Source: an uncultured Acidocella sp.
Lineage (GTDB): Bacteria > Pseudomonadota > Alphaproteobacteria > Acetobacterales > Acetobacteraceae
Length of the DNA: 64,000 nucleotides
Direction: 5' to 3'
Assembly (NCBI RefSeq): GCF_946222605.1
Contig: NZ_CAMIIE010000011.1
Coordinates: forward strand, 12,758-76,757
Made by a program: the position numbers and the translations under genes. The notes under the pieces are model-generated. The model searched no databases, had not been told where the DNA came from, and was given only the letters and a program-made list of their open reading frames with translations. Shown one piece after another: positions 44,691-52,789 of this stretch (positions are counted from its first letter, which is position 1; each line of letters opens with the position of its first letter).

Positions 44691-44790
44691 GGTCTTCACT
44701 CCGTGTTTGTTTCCCTGATGAAAAATCTAAGCGCCCGGCATGAATAAGAAAAACGAATTGTTATTATCATAAAAATCATATATTCTTATC

Positions 44791-45693
44791 ATGATGTCCC
44801 TCCCCGCCAGCCTCGACCCCGATCTCTTGCGCGCCTTCATCTATGTGGCGGAGGAGCAGAACTTCACCCGCGCCGGCAGCCGCGTCGGCCGCACCCAGGC
44901 GGCGATTTCCATGCAGATGCGCAAGCTGGAGGATATTCTGGGCAAGACCCTGCTCAAGCGCGGCCGGGGTGAAGGCATCGAGCTGACACCGCACGGGCAA
45001 TATCTGCTCTCCCGCGCGCGCGAGCTGCTGGTGCTCAACGATTCCATCTGGTCCGCCTTCCAGGCGCCGGAGATCAGCGGCAAGGTACGGCTCGGCACCC
45101 CGGATGATTACGCCCTGCAATTCCTCCCCGGCGCGCTGCGCCGCTTCGCCCAGACCCATCCGGCGGTGGAGGTGGAGGTGGTCTGCCTGCCCTCAACGGA
45201 GCTGATGGGCCGGCTGAAGGCCGGGCAGCTGGATCTGTCGCTGATTTCCGAAGGTCATGAGACACGCAACTGGCCCGCACGGGAGCTGATTCGCGGGCCG
45301 CTGGCCTGGATCACCTCCACCCGCTTCGCCCCGCACAAGCTGGAGCCGCTGCCTCTGGCGCTGGCCGAGCATGATTGCAGCTGGCGGCGCGCCGCCTTGC
45401 GCGGGCTGGATGAGGCCCATTTGCCCTATCGCATCGCCTATGTCTCAGGTAGCGCCATCGGCTCGCTGGTGCCGGTGCTGGCCGGGCTGGCGATGACCTG
45501 CGGCATCCCCAACCGGCTGCCGGAAGGCACCCGCGCCTTGCGCCCGGGTGAGGACGGTCTACCGAAACTGCCGGATTTCTGCGTGCTGATGCTGAAGGGC
45601 AAAACCGCCCCGCAGCCCGTCACCGACCGGCTGGCCGAACATATCGAGGACGAGGCAACGCGCGAGGCGCAGACCGCCGGCTGGGCCGCCTGA
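44791..45693 (+). CDS. LysR-family transcriptional regulator
   Basis: A 300-residue regulator. The helix-turn-helix is at about 9-67 (DPDLLRAFIYVAEEQNFTRA, RTQAAISMQMRKLEDILGKT). The type 2 periplasmic-binding-like effector domain begins about 92 (GKVRLGTPDDYALQFLPGAL). The 100-bp gap before it is AT-rich with repeats of TTATCATA around 44763-44793, where its own operator may lie. The adjacent divergent gene is the DUF1127 protein, a possible target. Confidence 0.9.
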   Translation: MMSLPASLDPDLLRAFIYVAEEQNFTRAGSRVGRTQAAISMQMRKLEDILGKTLLKRGRGEGIELTPHGQYLLSRARELLVLNDSIWSAFQAPEISGKVRLGTPDDYALQFLPGALRRFAQTHPAVEVEVVCLPSTELMGRLKAGQLDLSLISEGHETRNWPARELIRGPLAWITSTRFAPHKLEPLPLALAEHDCSWRRAALRGLDEAHLPYRIAYVSGSAIGSLVPVLAGLAMTCGIPNRLPEGTRALRPGEDGLPKLPDFCVLMLKGKTAPQPVTDRLAEHIEDEATREAQTAGWAA

Positions 45694-45747
45694 AAAGTTT
45701 TTGGTGGGGAGTTTTTGAAAAATGTCCCCACACCCTCAAAAACTTTT
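45693..45747 (+). repeat. Composite 3'-end repeat, short copy R1 (bidirectional terminator-like)
   Basis: Outer 11-bp inverted repeat AAAAGTTTTTG (45693-45703) with CAAAAACTTTT (45737-45747), enclosing an inner hairpin TGGGGAGTTTTT/AAAAATGTCCCCA. It fills the whole gap between the convergent LysR (stop 45693) and SIMPL (stop 45753) genes. Confidence 0.88.
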
Positions 45748-45752
45748 GAAAT

Positions 45753-46457
45753 TCAGTTGCCAGCGCTATTCAGCTCGATCTGCGCCGAGACGCTCGCCGT
45801 AATCGTCACCTTGTCCGGCGCCGATTGCGGCGCGGCGGGGGCGGCGGCCAGCATCATCACCTTTGGACTGGGCGGCAGCGGCGCGGACGCGCCATTCACG
45901 CTCAACTGCTTCAACGCGCCCACCTTCTTATGCAGCGTATCGGCAATATCCGCCGCTTCGGCGCGCAAGGCGGCGAGCGCATTGCGCACCGCGTCGCGCT
46001 CCGCGTTTTGCCGGCCCGCATCGGAGAGTTCACCGCTGAGCCCGTTCAGCAACAGCCCGTCCGCCTGCAACCTGCCCAGCAGATCGGTAAAACCCTTGTC
46101 CGGCACGCCGCCTTTATCCGGTTGGGTCAGGGTCAGGCTCTGGGTAGCGGTGAATTTCGGCCGGCTTTGGCCGTTCGGCGCGCTATTATAGCTGTTATAC
46201 CCGCCGGTGGTGGCCACCACGTTCGGCAACGCCTTCGCCGCGGCCAGCGCCTTGGCCATCGCCTGGTTCACCTTGGCCTGCGCGGCGGCGGCGTTCGGCG
46301 CATCCGCCTGCACGTTGAACTGGGCCACGGCCTCGTCCGGCTCGACCTTGACGCTGCCGTCGGCGCTCAGTGACAGGGTGGTGGGCGCGGTCTGCGCCGC
46401 AGCAGGCAGCGCCAACGTGCTGAGAACCGTAACCAAATAGACGATTTTCCGTGCCAT
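45753..46457 (-). CDS. Periplasmic SIMPL-domain (DUF541) protein
   Basis: A 234-residue exported protein. The signal peptide MARKIVYLVTVLSTLALPAA has a cleavage site near AAA-QT. The SIMPL/DUF541 fold is recognised by LSLSADGSVKVEPDEAVAQF and AQAKVNQAMAKALAAAKALP near the N-terminus. A C-terminal Pro/Ala-rich segment precedes the last strand (KVTITASVSAQIELNSAGN). Related proteins (Omp28, BP26) form periplasmic ring assemblies. The ATG at 46457 has GGAGGAG six bases upstream. Confidence 0.9.
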   Translation of the reverse strand: MARKIVYLVTVLSTLALPAAAQTAPTTLSLSADGSVKVEPDEAVAQFNVQADAPNAAAAQAKVNQAMAKALAAAKALPNVVATTGGYNSYNSAPNGQSRPKFTATQSLTLTQPDKGGVPDKGFTDLLGRLQADGLLLNGLSGELSDAGRQNAERDAVRNALAALRAEAADIADTLHKKVGALKQLSVNGASAPLPPSPKVMMLAAAPAAPQSAPDKVTITASVSAQIELNSAGN

Positions 46458-46610
46458 ATATCGCTCCTCCACCAAAACGCCGTGAATTTAGGCGCAAACC
46501 CCGCTCCGCGCCAGAACACCCCCGCGCCACGCCTGGCCAAAATTATTTCGATTATCTATAAATTGCGCTAAAAGAACGCCCAACGACAAAAAATCTCACC
46601 GGAGCGTATC

Positions 46611-47321
46611 ATGCGGGTTTACCAAATACCCTTCAACGTCGCCGATCTTCTGGATCAGAAGAAGGCGGACTTTATTATTAATACAATGGCGTCCGTTTCC
46701 CCGCCCCTGGTCGAGAATAGGCAACGCTATTACCCCTTGCTGACCGATTTCACCGGCAGCAAAGGCTTGGCGCTCTACGCCAAGAACATGACCACACTCA
46801 TCGACGGCCTCGCCAGTTGCACCGGTAATCTTTTCGACAAGCCGATGTCCGGGCAGGTGTTCGTCTGGGCCACGCGGGTCGGTGACAGCAGCAAGCATAA
46901 GAGCACCACCTTCGCCGGCTTGCGCGGCGGCATGCAACAGCTCAGCAACAACACGGTCAAATCTGGGCTGGTCAGCACGATTAGCAAGCTGGAGGGGCTG
47001 ACGAACCGGCTGAGCGGCTCGGACCAGAAAAAGATTCTCACGAATAAATTAATTCATTCGCTTGATTTCGACCAGTATCTCAAGCGCGATGGCGGCGGGG
47101 TGAGCAAGGGCATCGACGGGCAACGCCAAACGAACATGGCCGAAGGTCATGCCACGGCGCTGATCATCCCGGCCAGCTTTAGGCATAATTTCAGCATGGA
47201 GATCATCTCACCGATCGATAACCGGGCGGTCACGCTGGCCTCCATCGCCAAGCTGGTTCGGACGATGAGGACCAAGCTCGACAAGCCCGGGCCCAGCCGG
47301 GACGGTGGGATTTACAGCTGA
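46611..47321 (+). CDS. Hypothetical protein, no recognised family
   Basis: A 236-residue soluble, basic protein with a good start (GGAG at 46601-46604, six bases before the ATG). It has no signal peptide, membrane segment or motif I recognise. Notable segments are FNVADLLDQKKADFIINTMA, WATRVGDSSKHKSTTFAGL, RDGGGVSKGIDGQRQ and HATALIIPASFRHNFSMEII. The 5' part and its upstream region use more A/T than the neighbours (for example GACTTTATTATTAATACAATG), which may indicate lateral acquisition. It is convergent with ispD (9 bp apart) and divergent from the SIMPL gene. No function is proposed. Confidence 0.75.
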   Translation: MRVYQIPFNVADLLDQKKADFIINTMASVSPPLVENRQRYYPLLTDFTGSKGLALYAKNMTTLIDGLASCTGNLFDKPMSGQVFVWATRVGDSSKHKSTTFAGLRGGMQQLSNNTVKSGLVSTISKLEGLTNRLSGSDQKKILTNKLIHSLDFDQYLKRDGGGVSKGIDGQRQTNMAEGHATALIIPASFRHNFSMEIISPIDNRAVTLASIAKLVRTMRTKLDKPGPSRDGGIYS

Positions 47322-47330
47322 GCCCCGCCC

Positions 47331-48008
47331 TCAACCAGCCAGCATGGCCTCGGCCCGAAGCAGATCGGCGGCGGTGGTGATCTTGAAATTATCCTCGCTG
47401 CCGAGCACCATTTCCACCCGCAGCCCGGCATGTTCGGCGATCATCGCATCATCGGTGAAATCCGTCTCCGGCGCGGTCTGCACCGCGTGGCGATGGGCCT
47501 TGTAGATATCCTGGAAGCGAAAACCCTGCGGCGTCTGCGCCCGCCAGAGCCCGGCGCGGCTCACCGTGCCGGCCACCACCCCATCCTGCACGCGCTTGAG
47601 CGTATCGGCCAGCGGCACGCCGACGATGGCCGAGGCCCCGCGCCCCAGCACCTCCAGCACGGCCGAGATGGTGTCCGGCGCGATGAAGGGGCGCACCGCG
47701 TCGTGGATCAGCACATTGTCCGGCTTCAGCACAGCGATGGCTTCCAGCCCCAGCCGCACGCTGTCCTGCCGCTCCTTGCCGCCGAAGCGCACGGCGAGCA
47801 GCCTCTCCAGCCCGTCGGTGGCATCGTCATACAGCGCCTGGTCGTCCGGATGGATCAGCACCTGCACCGCGTCGATCTCCGGATGGCGGGTCAGGGCCTG
47901 GATGGTGTGACGCAGGATCGGCGCACCCTTGAGCGGCAGATATTGCTTCGGCAACGGCCCGCCCACGCGATAGCCCCGCCCCGCCGCCACGATCAGCCCG
48001 ATATTCAT
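47331..48008 (-). CDS. ispD: 2-C-methyl-D-erythritol 4-phosphate cytidylyltransferase
   Basis: Transfers CMP to methylerythritol phosphate in the MEP isoprenoid pathway. The 225-residue protein has the nucleotide-binding N-terminus MNIGLIVAAGRGYRVGGPLP followed by KQY, the segment VLIHDAVRPFIAPDTIS and TDDAMIAEHAG. Unlike many alphaproteobacteria, it is not fused to IspF. The true ATG is 48008 with AGGGG just upstream. A frame open to 48161 is only translation of the adjacent repeat and should not be taken as the N-terminus. Confidence 0.95.
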   Translation of the reverse strand: MNIGLIVAAGRGYRVGGPLPKQYLPLKGAPILRHTIQALTRHPEIDAVQVLIHPDDQALYDDATDGLERLLAVRFGGKERQDSVRLGLEAIAVLKPDNVLIHDAVRPFIAPDTISAVLEVLGRGASAIVGVPLADTLKRVQDGVVAGTVSRAGLWRAQTPQGFRFQDIYKAHRHAVQTAPETDFTDDAMIAEHAGLRVEMVLGSEDNFKITTAADLLRAEAMLAG

Positions 48009-48036
48009 AGCCCCTGCCCTTCTCACCCAAATTTGC

Positions 48037-48170
48037 AAAAGTTTTTGGGGGTGTGGGGGTGTTTTTACAAAAACATCCCCACGAACGTTTGGGGTGATGG
48101 CAGCGTCGTCGTCACCACCCCTAACGTCTTTCGCCGCTTTTTTGAAAAAAAGCGGCACCAAAAAACTTTT
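48037..48170 (-). repeat. Composite 3'-end repeat, long copy R2
   Basis: Oriented with rph, whose stop is 5 bp away. On the minus strand it begins AAAAGTTTTTTGGTGCCGC, forms a hairpin GCCGC-T6/A7-GCGGC-type stem (48133-48143 with 48145-48156), passes a GGTG/CACC-rich middle, and ends with a second hairpin TGGGGGTGTTTTT/AAAAACATCCCCA (48054-48081) and CCAAAAACTTTT. Copy R3 is nearly the same. Confidence 0.9.
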
Positions 48171-48175
48171 ATGAC

Positions 48176-48889
48176 TTAACCCAACGCCGCTTTCTGGGCC
48201 TTGAACAACTCTGCCGTCCCCTGGCGGGCCAGGCCCAGCAGCTTGTTGAAGGCCGCCTCGTCAAAGCTGGATTTCTCCGCCGTCGCCTGGATTTCCACAA
48301 TCCCGCCCGCCGCGGTCAGGATGAAATTCGCATCCGCATCCGCCGCCGAATCCTCGGCATAATCCAGATCCAGCACCGGATTGCCCTGATAGATCCCACA
48401 GGACACCGCCGCCACCTGCCCCAGCATCGGCATGGATTTGATCACGTTCTTCGCCTTCAACTGCCTGAAGGCCAACACCATCGCCACATAGGCGCCGCTG
48501 ATCGCCGCGCAGCGCGTACCGCCATCGGCGTTCAGCACATCGCAATCCAGCGTCACGGTGATCTCGCCCATCGCCTTGCGGTCGATCACGGCGCGCAGAC
48601 TGCGCCCGATCAGCCGCTGGATCTCCTGCGTGCGGCCGGATTGCTTGCCCCGCGCCGCCTCGCGCTCACCGCGCGTATGGGTGGCACGCGGCAGCATGCC
48701 GTATTCGGCGGTCACCCAGCCCTCACCCTGGCCGCGCATGAAAGGCGGCACCCGCCCCTCGACGCTGGCGGTGCACAGCACCTCGGTTCGCCCCATGCGG
48801 ATCAGCGCCGAGCCCTCGGCATGGTGGGAAAACCCGGTCTCGATGGAGACCTGGCGCAGGGCGTTGAATTCTCTGCCGGAGGGCCGCAT
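48176..48889 (-). CDS. rph: Ribonuclease PH
   Basis: A phosphorolytic 3'-5' exoribonuclease that trims tRNA 3' ends. The 237-residue protein opens MRPSGREFNALRQVSIETGF, with GRTEVLCTASVEGRVPPFMR, RATHTRGEREAARGKQSGRT, GRSLRAVIDRKAMGEITVTL, CDVLNADGGTRCAAISGAYV and the phosphate-site Arg/Gly residues. The ATG at 48889 has AAGGAG six bases upstream. It is divergent from hrcA (52-bp gap), a common alphaproteobacterial arrangement. Confidence 0.97.
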   Translation of the reverse strand: MRPSGREFNALRQVSIETGFSHHAEGSALIRMGRTEVLCTASVEGRVPPFMRGQGEGWVTAEYGMLPRATHTRGEREAARGKQSGRTQEIQRLIGRSLRAVIDRKAMGEITVTLDCDVLNADGGTRCAAISGAYVAMVLAFRQLKAKNVIKSMPMLGQVAAVSCGIYQGNPVLDLDYAEDSAADADANFILTAAGGIVEIQATAEKSSFDEAAFNKLLGLARQGTAELFKAQKAALG

Positions 48890-48941
48890 GATCTGACTCC
48901 TTACATTCTGCTGCGCCGTGCTATTATCCGAGCCTAGCCCG

Positions 48942-50009
48942 ATGGACCATAGACAGAAATCCCCTCCCCCCCGGCTGCCGCCCGGGCTCGACATACGCTC
49001 CGCCGCCGTGCTGCGGGAAATCGTCGAGCAATATGTCGAAACCGGCGAGCCGGTGGGCAGCCGCACCCTCTCACGCCTGCTCCCGCACAAGCTCTCCCCC
49101 GCCACCATCCGCAACGTGATGGCGGACCTCACCGATGCCGGGCTGCTCTTCTCCCCCCACACCTCCGCCGGCCGGCTGCCGACGGATCGCGGTCTGCGGC
49201 TATTCGTGGACGGGCTGCTGCAATTCGGCGAGCTTTCGGAGGAGGAGCGGACCAATATCAACCTCTCCCTCGCCGGCTCCGGCCGCTCGATGCAGGACAC
49301 GCTGGCCCAGGCCTCAACCCTGCTCTCCGGCCTCTCCGCCGCCGCCGGGCTGGTGCTCGCCCCCAAGGGCGAAGGGCCGGTGAAACATATAGAATTCGTG
49401 CCGCTCTCGCCGGGGCGCGCACTGGTGGTGCTGGTCTCGGCCGATGGCCAAGTGGAAAACCGCATCATCGAAACCCCGCCCGGCCTGCCGCCCTCGGCCC
49501 TGCAGCAGGCCAGCAACTTCCTCAACGCCCAGCTCGCCGGCCTTACCCTCACGGAGTTGCGCAGCCGCGTGCGCGCCGAGCTCACCGCCGACCGCAGCGC
49601 CTTGGACGAACTCACCAGCGCCGTCATCGAAGCCGGACTCGCCACCTGGGGCCAGGAAGGGCGCTCCGGCTCGCTGATCCTGCGCGGCCAGGGGCGGCTC
49701 TTGGAGGATATCGACCAGCTCGAAAAACTCTCCGCCATCCAGGCTTTGTTCGAGCGGCTGGAAACCGAGGAAACGCTGCTGAAGCTGCTGGATCTGGCCG
49801 AGGAATCGGACGGGGTGCGGATTTTCATCGGCGCCGAATCGGGGCTGTTCGGCTCCGCCGGGGTGTCGATGATCGTCGCCCCGGCGCGCAACGCGCAGGA
49901 CCGGATTGTGGGCGCGATCGGCGTCATCGGGCCGACGCGGATCAATTACGGGAAGATTATTCCGGTGGTTGATTATACCGCGCGGGTGATCGGGCGGCTG
50001 CTGGGGTAA
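48942..50009 (+). CDS. hrcA: Heat-inducible transcription repressor HrcA
   Basis: Represses heat-shock operons through CIRCE elements. The 355-residue protein has an N-terminal winged helix (IRSAAVLREIVEQYVETGEP, VGSRTLSRLL, LSPATIRNVMADLTDAGLLF, SPHTSAGRLPTDRGLRLFVD), a GAF-like middle domain and the C-terminal VGAIGVIGPTRINYGKIIPV. The ATG at 48942 (MDHRQK) is taken as the start; a GTG 24 bases upstream is also in frame. I see no CIRCE inverted repeat in the rph-hrcA gap, and grpE is not in the window. Confidence 0.96.
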   Translation: MDHRQKSPPPRLPPGLDIRSAAVLREIVEQYVETGEPVGSRTLSRLLPHKLSPATIRNVMADLTDAGLLFSPHTSAGRLPTDRGLRLFVDGLLQFGELSEEERTNINLSLAGSGRSMQDTLAQASTLLSGLSAAAGLVLAPKGEGPVKHIEFVPLSPGRALVVLVSADGQVENRIIETPPGLPPSALQQASNFLNAQLAGLTLTELRSRVRAELTADRSALDELTSAVIEAGLATWGQEGRSGSLILRGQGRLLEDIDQLEKLSAIQALFERLETEETLLKLLDLAEESDGVRIFIGAESGLFGSAGVSMIVAPARNAQDRIVGAIGVIGPTRINYGKIIPVVDYTARVIGRLLG

Positions 50010-50042
50010 TAAAAAAGGCCGATGCCTTGGCACCGGCCCGTG

Positions 50043-50089
50043 TAGGGAACTTTTTGGAAAAAGTTCCCTACGACCCTCAAAAACTTTAG
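50043..50089 (+). repeat. Composite 3'-end repeat, partial copy R5 (terminator-like)
   Basis: A perfect 13-bp hairpin TAGGGAACTTTTT/AAAAAGTTCCCTA (50043-50055 with 50058-50070) is followed by CGACCCTCAAAAACTTTAG, the same tail as copy R1. It occupies the gap between convergent hrcA and the degP-type gene. Confidence 0.85.
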
Positions 50090-51649
50090 TTAGTTTCCGT
50101 TTTTGCCGTCGCCGAGGGCGATGCCGACAAACAGAGCCTGGCCCTGGCGGACGATGCGCAGCGCCACCGCGTCCGCCCCGCCCTTGCGCGCGGCCTTGAT
50201 CGCGTTCACCGCCTCATCCGGGCTGTTCACATCCGTGGCGCCGACGCCGACCAGCAGATCGCCCTGCTGCAGCCCGGCCTGATCCGCCGGCGAATTCGGC
50301 TTCACATTCACGATCACCGCCCCGGTGGCATCATCCGGCAAATTGAGCTGGTTGCGCAGATCCGGCGTCAACGGCGCCAAGGTCACGCCCAGCGCCGCCG
50401 GCGAGGCATTCTGCTGGCTGCCGCCATTGCCGTTATTGCCGTGCTCGAAGCTGGCATCCGGGTTGCTCGGCATCTCCTCCACCGCGACGCTGACATCCTG
50501 CGACTTGCCGCCATGCAGATAGGTGATGTCGGCCTTGCCGCTCGGATCGATATTGGCGATGTCCTCGGCCAGATCGCCCGGATTGGTCACGCTCTGGCCG
50601 TTCACGGCGGTGATCACGTCGCCCGCCTTCAGCCCCGCCTTGGCGGCCGGGCTGTTCGGCGCCACGGCGGCGATCAGCGCGCCATCCTTATTCGGGTTGC
50701 TCATCGGCAGCTTCAGCGCCTGCGCCATCTGCGGCGAGATCATCTGCGCGGAGACGCCCAGGAAGCCGCGCGTCACCTTGCCATGCGCCACCAGCTGGGT
50801 GACCACGCGCTTGATCATGTCGGACGGGATGGAGAAGCCAATGCCGACCGAGCCGCCGGAGGGCGAGAGGATGGCGGTGTTGATGCCGATCACCTGGCCC
50901 TTCTGGTTGAACAGCGGCCCGCCGGAATTGCCCTCATTGATCGGCGCATCGGTCTGGATGAAGCGGTCATACGGGCCATCGCCGATATCGCGGCCCAACG
51001 CGGAGACCACGCCCGTCGTCACCGTATTGCCCAGCCCGAACGGATTGCCCATCGCGATCACCCACTGGCCGGGCTCGACATCCTTGGAATCCCCCAGCTC
51101 GACATAGGGCAGCGGCTTCTTCGCGTCGATCTTCAACACCGCCAGATCGGTCTTGGGATCGGTGCCCAGGATCTTCGCCGGGTAGGTATCGCCGTTGGAG
51201 AGCGTCACCGTGACGGTCTTGGCCCCCTTCACCACATGGTTATTGGTGACGATGGTGCCGTTGGCGTCGATGATAAAGCCCGAGCCCTTGGCCTCAATCG
51301 CCTGCGGCTGCTGCTGCGGGCCACTGAAACCAAAAGGAAAGCCGGGCGGGAAACCGGGGATCTGCGGAAAGCCCGGCGGCAGGCCGTTCTGCGCCTGACG
51401 GCCGGAGCTGCTGTCGTCGGCGGTCTGGTCCAGCTTCAGCTTCACATCCACGGAGACCACCGCCGGCATCACCGCTTTCACCAGGGTCGAGAAATCCGGC
51501 ACCGGGGTGAAGTTTTTCTGCACAAGCTGGGTCGCGTCCATGGACGGGTCGGCGGCCTTCGCCGGCACCACGCTGACAGCGGCCAGGGCCGTGGCGCCCA
51601 GCAGGGCAAAAGCGGAAGCCGTGGCACGCGTCCGATGTTGTTTGATCAT
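50090..51649 (-). CDS. degP: Periplasmic serine protease DegP/HtrA (Do family)
   Basis: A 519-residue envelope protease/chaperone. The signal peptide is at about 1-33 (ALLGATALAAVSVVPAKAAD). The trypsin-like domain has the triad His138 (VTNNHVV), Asp168 (KTDLAV) and Ser242 (GNSGGP). A Gly/Pro/Phe-rich loop (about 89-112) precedes the protease core. PDZ1 is at about 290-385 and PDZ2 at about 420-510, separated by an Asn/Gly-rich linker. It degrades misfolded periplasmic proteins. An inverted repeat TGTAAC-N10-GTTACA lies 87 bp upstream. The gene is monocistronic. Confidence 0.96.
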   Translation of the reverse strand: MIKQHRTRATASAFALLGATALAAVSVVPAKAADPSMDATQLVQKNFTPVPDFSTLVKAVMPAVVSVDVKLKLDQTADDSSSGRQAQNGLPPGFPQIPGFPPGFPFGFSGPQQQPQAIEAKGSGFIIDANGTIVTNNHVVKGAKTVTVTLSNGDTYPAKILGTDPKTDLAVLKIDAKKPLPYVELGDSKDVEPGQWVIAMGNPFGLGNTVTTGVVSALGRDIGDGPYDRFIQTDAPINEGNSGGPLFNQKGQVIGINTAILSPSGGSVGIGFSIPSDMIKRVVTQLVAHGKVTRGFLGVSAQMISPQMAQALKLPMSNPNKDGALIAAVAPNSPAAKAGLKAGDVITAVNGQSVTNPGDLAEDIANIDPSGKADITYLHGGKSQDVSVAVEEMPSNPDASFEHGNNGNGGSQQNASPAALGVTLAPLTPDLRNQLNLPDDATGAVIVNVKPNSPADQAGLQQGDLLVGVGATDVNSPDEAVNAIKAARKGGADAVALRIVRQGQALFVGIALGDGKNGN

Positions 51650-51735
51650 GGTCTATCTCCTGCGTCTGACTGGACAATGGGGCCGCTGAACGGCGATGTG
51701 TGACTTAAATGCCACTAGGGGGGCGCGATCTCAAT

Positions 51736-51757
51736 TGTAACAGCCGCGAGGGTTACA
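51736..51757. promoter_or_regulatory. Inverted repeat upstream of degP (candidate operator)
   Basis: TGTAAC and GTTACA are separated by 10 bp, a spacing that puts the half-sites about 1.5 turns apart. It lies in the 203-bp gap between degP and the universal stress protein gene. No regulator can be named from sequence, and no clear sigma promoter is seen. Confidence 0.5.
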
Positions 51758-51852
51758 TTTCTTCACCCCCCATGCGCGGTCGTTTCAAACAGCGGGGAGA
51801 TTGTTTCAGATCAGCGCCAGATTTGCCGTGAAATGCCCGGAAAAACCCGGCC

Positions 51853-52722
51853 TCAGCGATTCATCAGCACCGAGAGATGGGCATTTTCCAGCACATGCCG
51901 GGTAATCCCGCCCAGGATCAGCTGGCGCAGGCGCGAGGAGGTGGAATAGGCCCCCATGGTCAGCAGATCCGCATTGAAGGACCGCGCCGCCGCCAGCAGC
52001 CCAGCGCCGATATTGCGCTCCACCGGCGTGAACATGGCGATGTCAGCCTCGACACCGTGATGCGAGATATAGTCGCGCACCTCCTGCGCGCTGGGGCCCG
52101 GGCGGGTATAATCCTCGCACACCAGAATCCGCACCGCTTCGGCCTGGCGCACGAAGGGCATGGCGGAGGCGAGGGCCGAGGCCGCATAGGAGGTGCCGTT
52201 CCAGGCGATGGCGATACGCTTGCCGATGCTGGCGGGCGGCGCCACCGGCGCCAGCAGCACTGGCCGGCCGGAATCGAACAGCACCGCATGCAGCGCCTCG
52301 GCGGCGGAGACATCCTCGCCGGAGAGCGGGTGCGGCACGATGGTCAGGTCCGCCAGGCGCGCCTTGTGCGCCACCAGCTGCTCCTCGCGCCCGGTGAGGG
52401 TGGTGAAGCTGGCACTCGGCTCGTTGGTGCCGCGATGCGCCGCGGCGATGGGCACCACCGCCGCTTCCGTCGCCTCCGCGAAAAGCGCCTGCAGGCCGCG
52501 CACGCGCACCCCGCCCTCGCGCTCGGTGGCACTCATCATGTCCTCGATCAGCGCGCCGGACAGCCCTTCGCCCGCGAACGGCGCGATCTCCCGCGTGTCG
52601 GACTGGATATGCAGCACCTCCAGATGCGCATTCCACATGCGGGCCAGCAGCAGCCCGGCCTGCAGCGCCGCCGCGGCGGACTCCATGCTGCTGACAGGAA
52701 GAAGGAATTTGCGAACCGACAT
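51853..52722 (-). CDS. Tandem-domain universal stress protein
   Basis: A 289-residue cytoplasmic protein with two UspA folds. The first (about 1-135) begins RKFLLPVSSMESAAAALQAG. The second (about 155-289) has GKRIAIAWNGTSYAASALAS and the nucleotide-binding motif MGAYSTSSRLRQLILGGITR followed by the usual C-terminal strand. The G-2x-G-9x-G pattern is only partly kept, so ATP binding is uncertain. It stands alone between degP and the polyamine cluster. Confidence 0.9.
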   Translation of the reverse strand: MSVRKFLLPVSSMESAAAALQAGLLLARMWNAHLEVLHIQSDTREIAPFAGEGLSGALIEDMMSATEREGGVRVRGLQALFAEATEAAVVPIAAAHRGTNEPSASFTTLTGREEQLVAHKARLADLTIVPHPLSGEDVSAAEALHAVLFDSGRPVLLAPVAPPASIGKRIAIAWNGTSYAASALASAMPFVRQAEAVRILVCEDYTRPGPSAQEVRDYISHHGVEADIAMFTPVERNIGAGLLAAARSFNADLLTMGAYSTSSRLRQLILGGITRHVLENAHLSVLMNR

Positions 52723-52789
52723 GCTTTCAAGCCTTCAAGAACAGAACCGTAACCGGATTATACTGCACTTAAGGCCTCAAGTGGCAAAC

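Noticed and set aside
48009..48161. N-terminal extension of IspD
   Set aside because: It translates the dispersed repeat. The conserved protein begins at the ATG at 48008 with its own ribosome binding site.
48890..48941. CIRCE element upstream of hrcA
   Set aside because: No TTAGCACTC-N9-GAGTGCTAA-like inverted repeat can be found in the short rph-hrcA gap.
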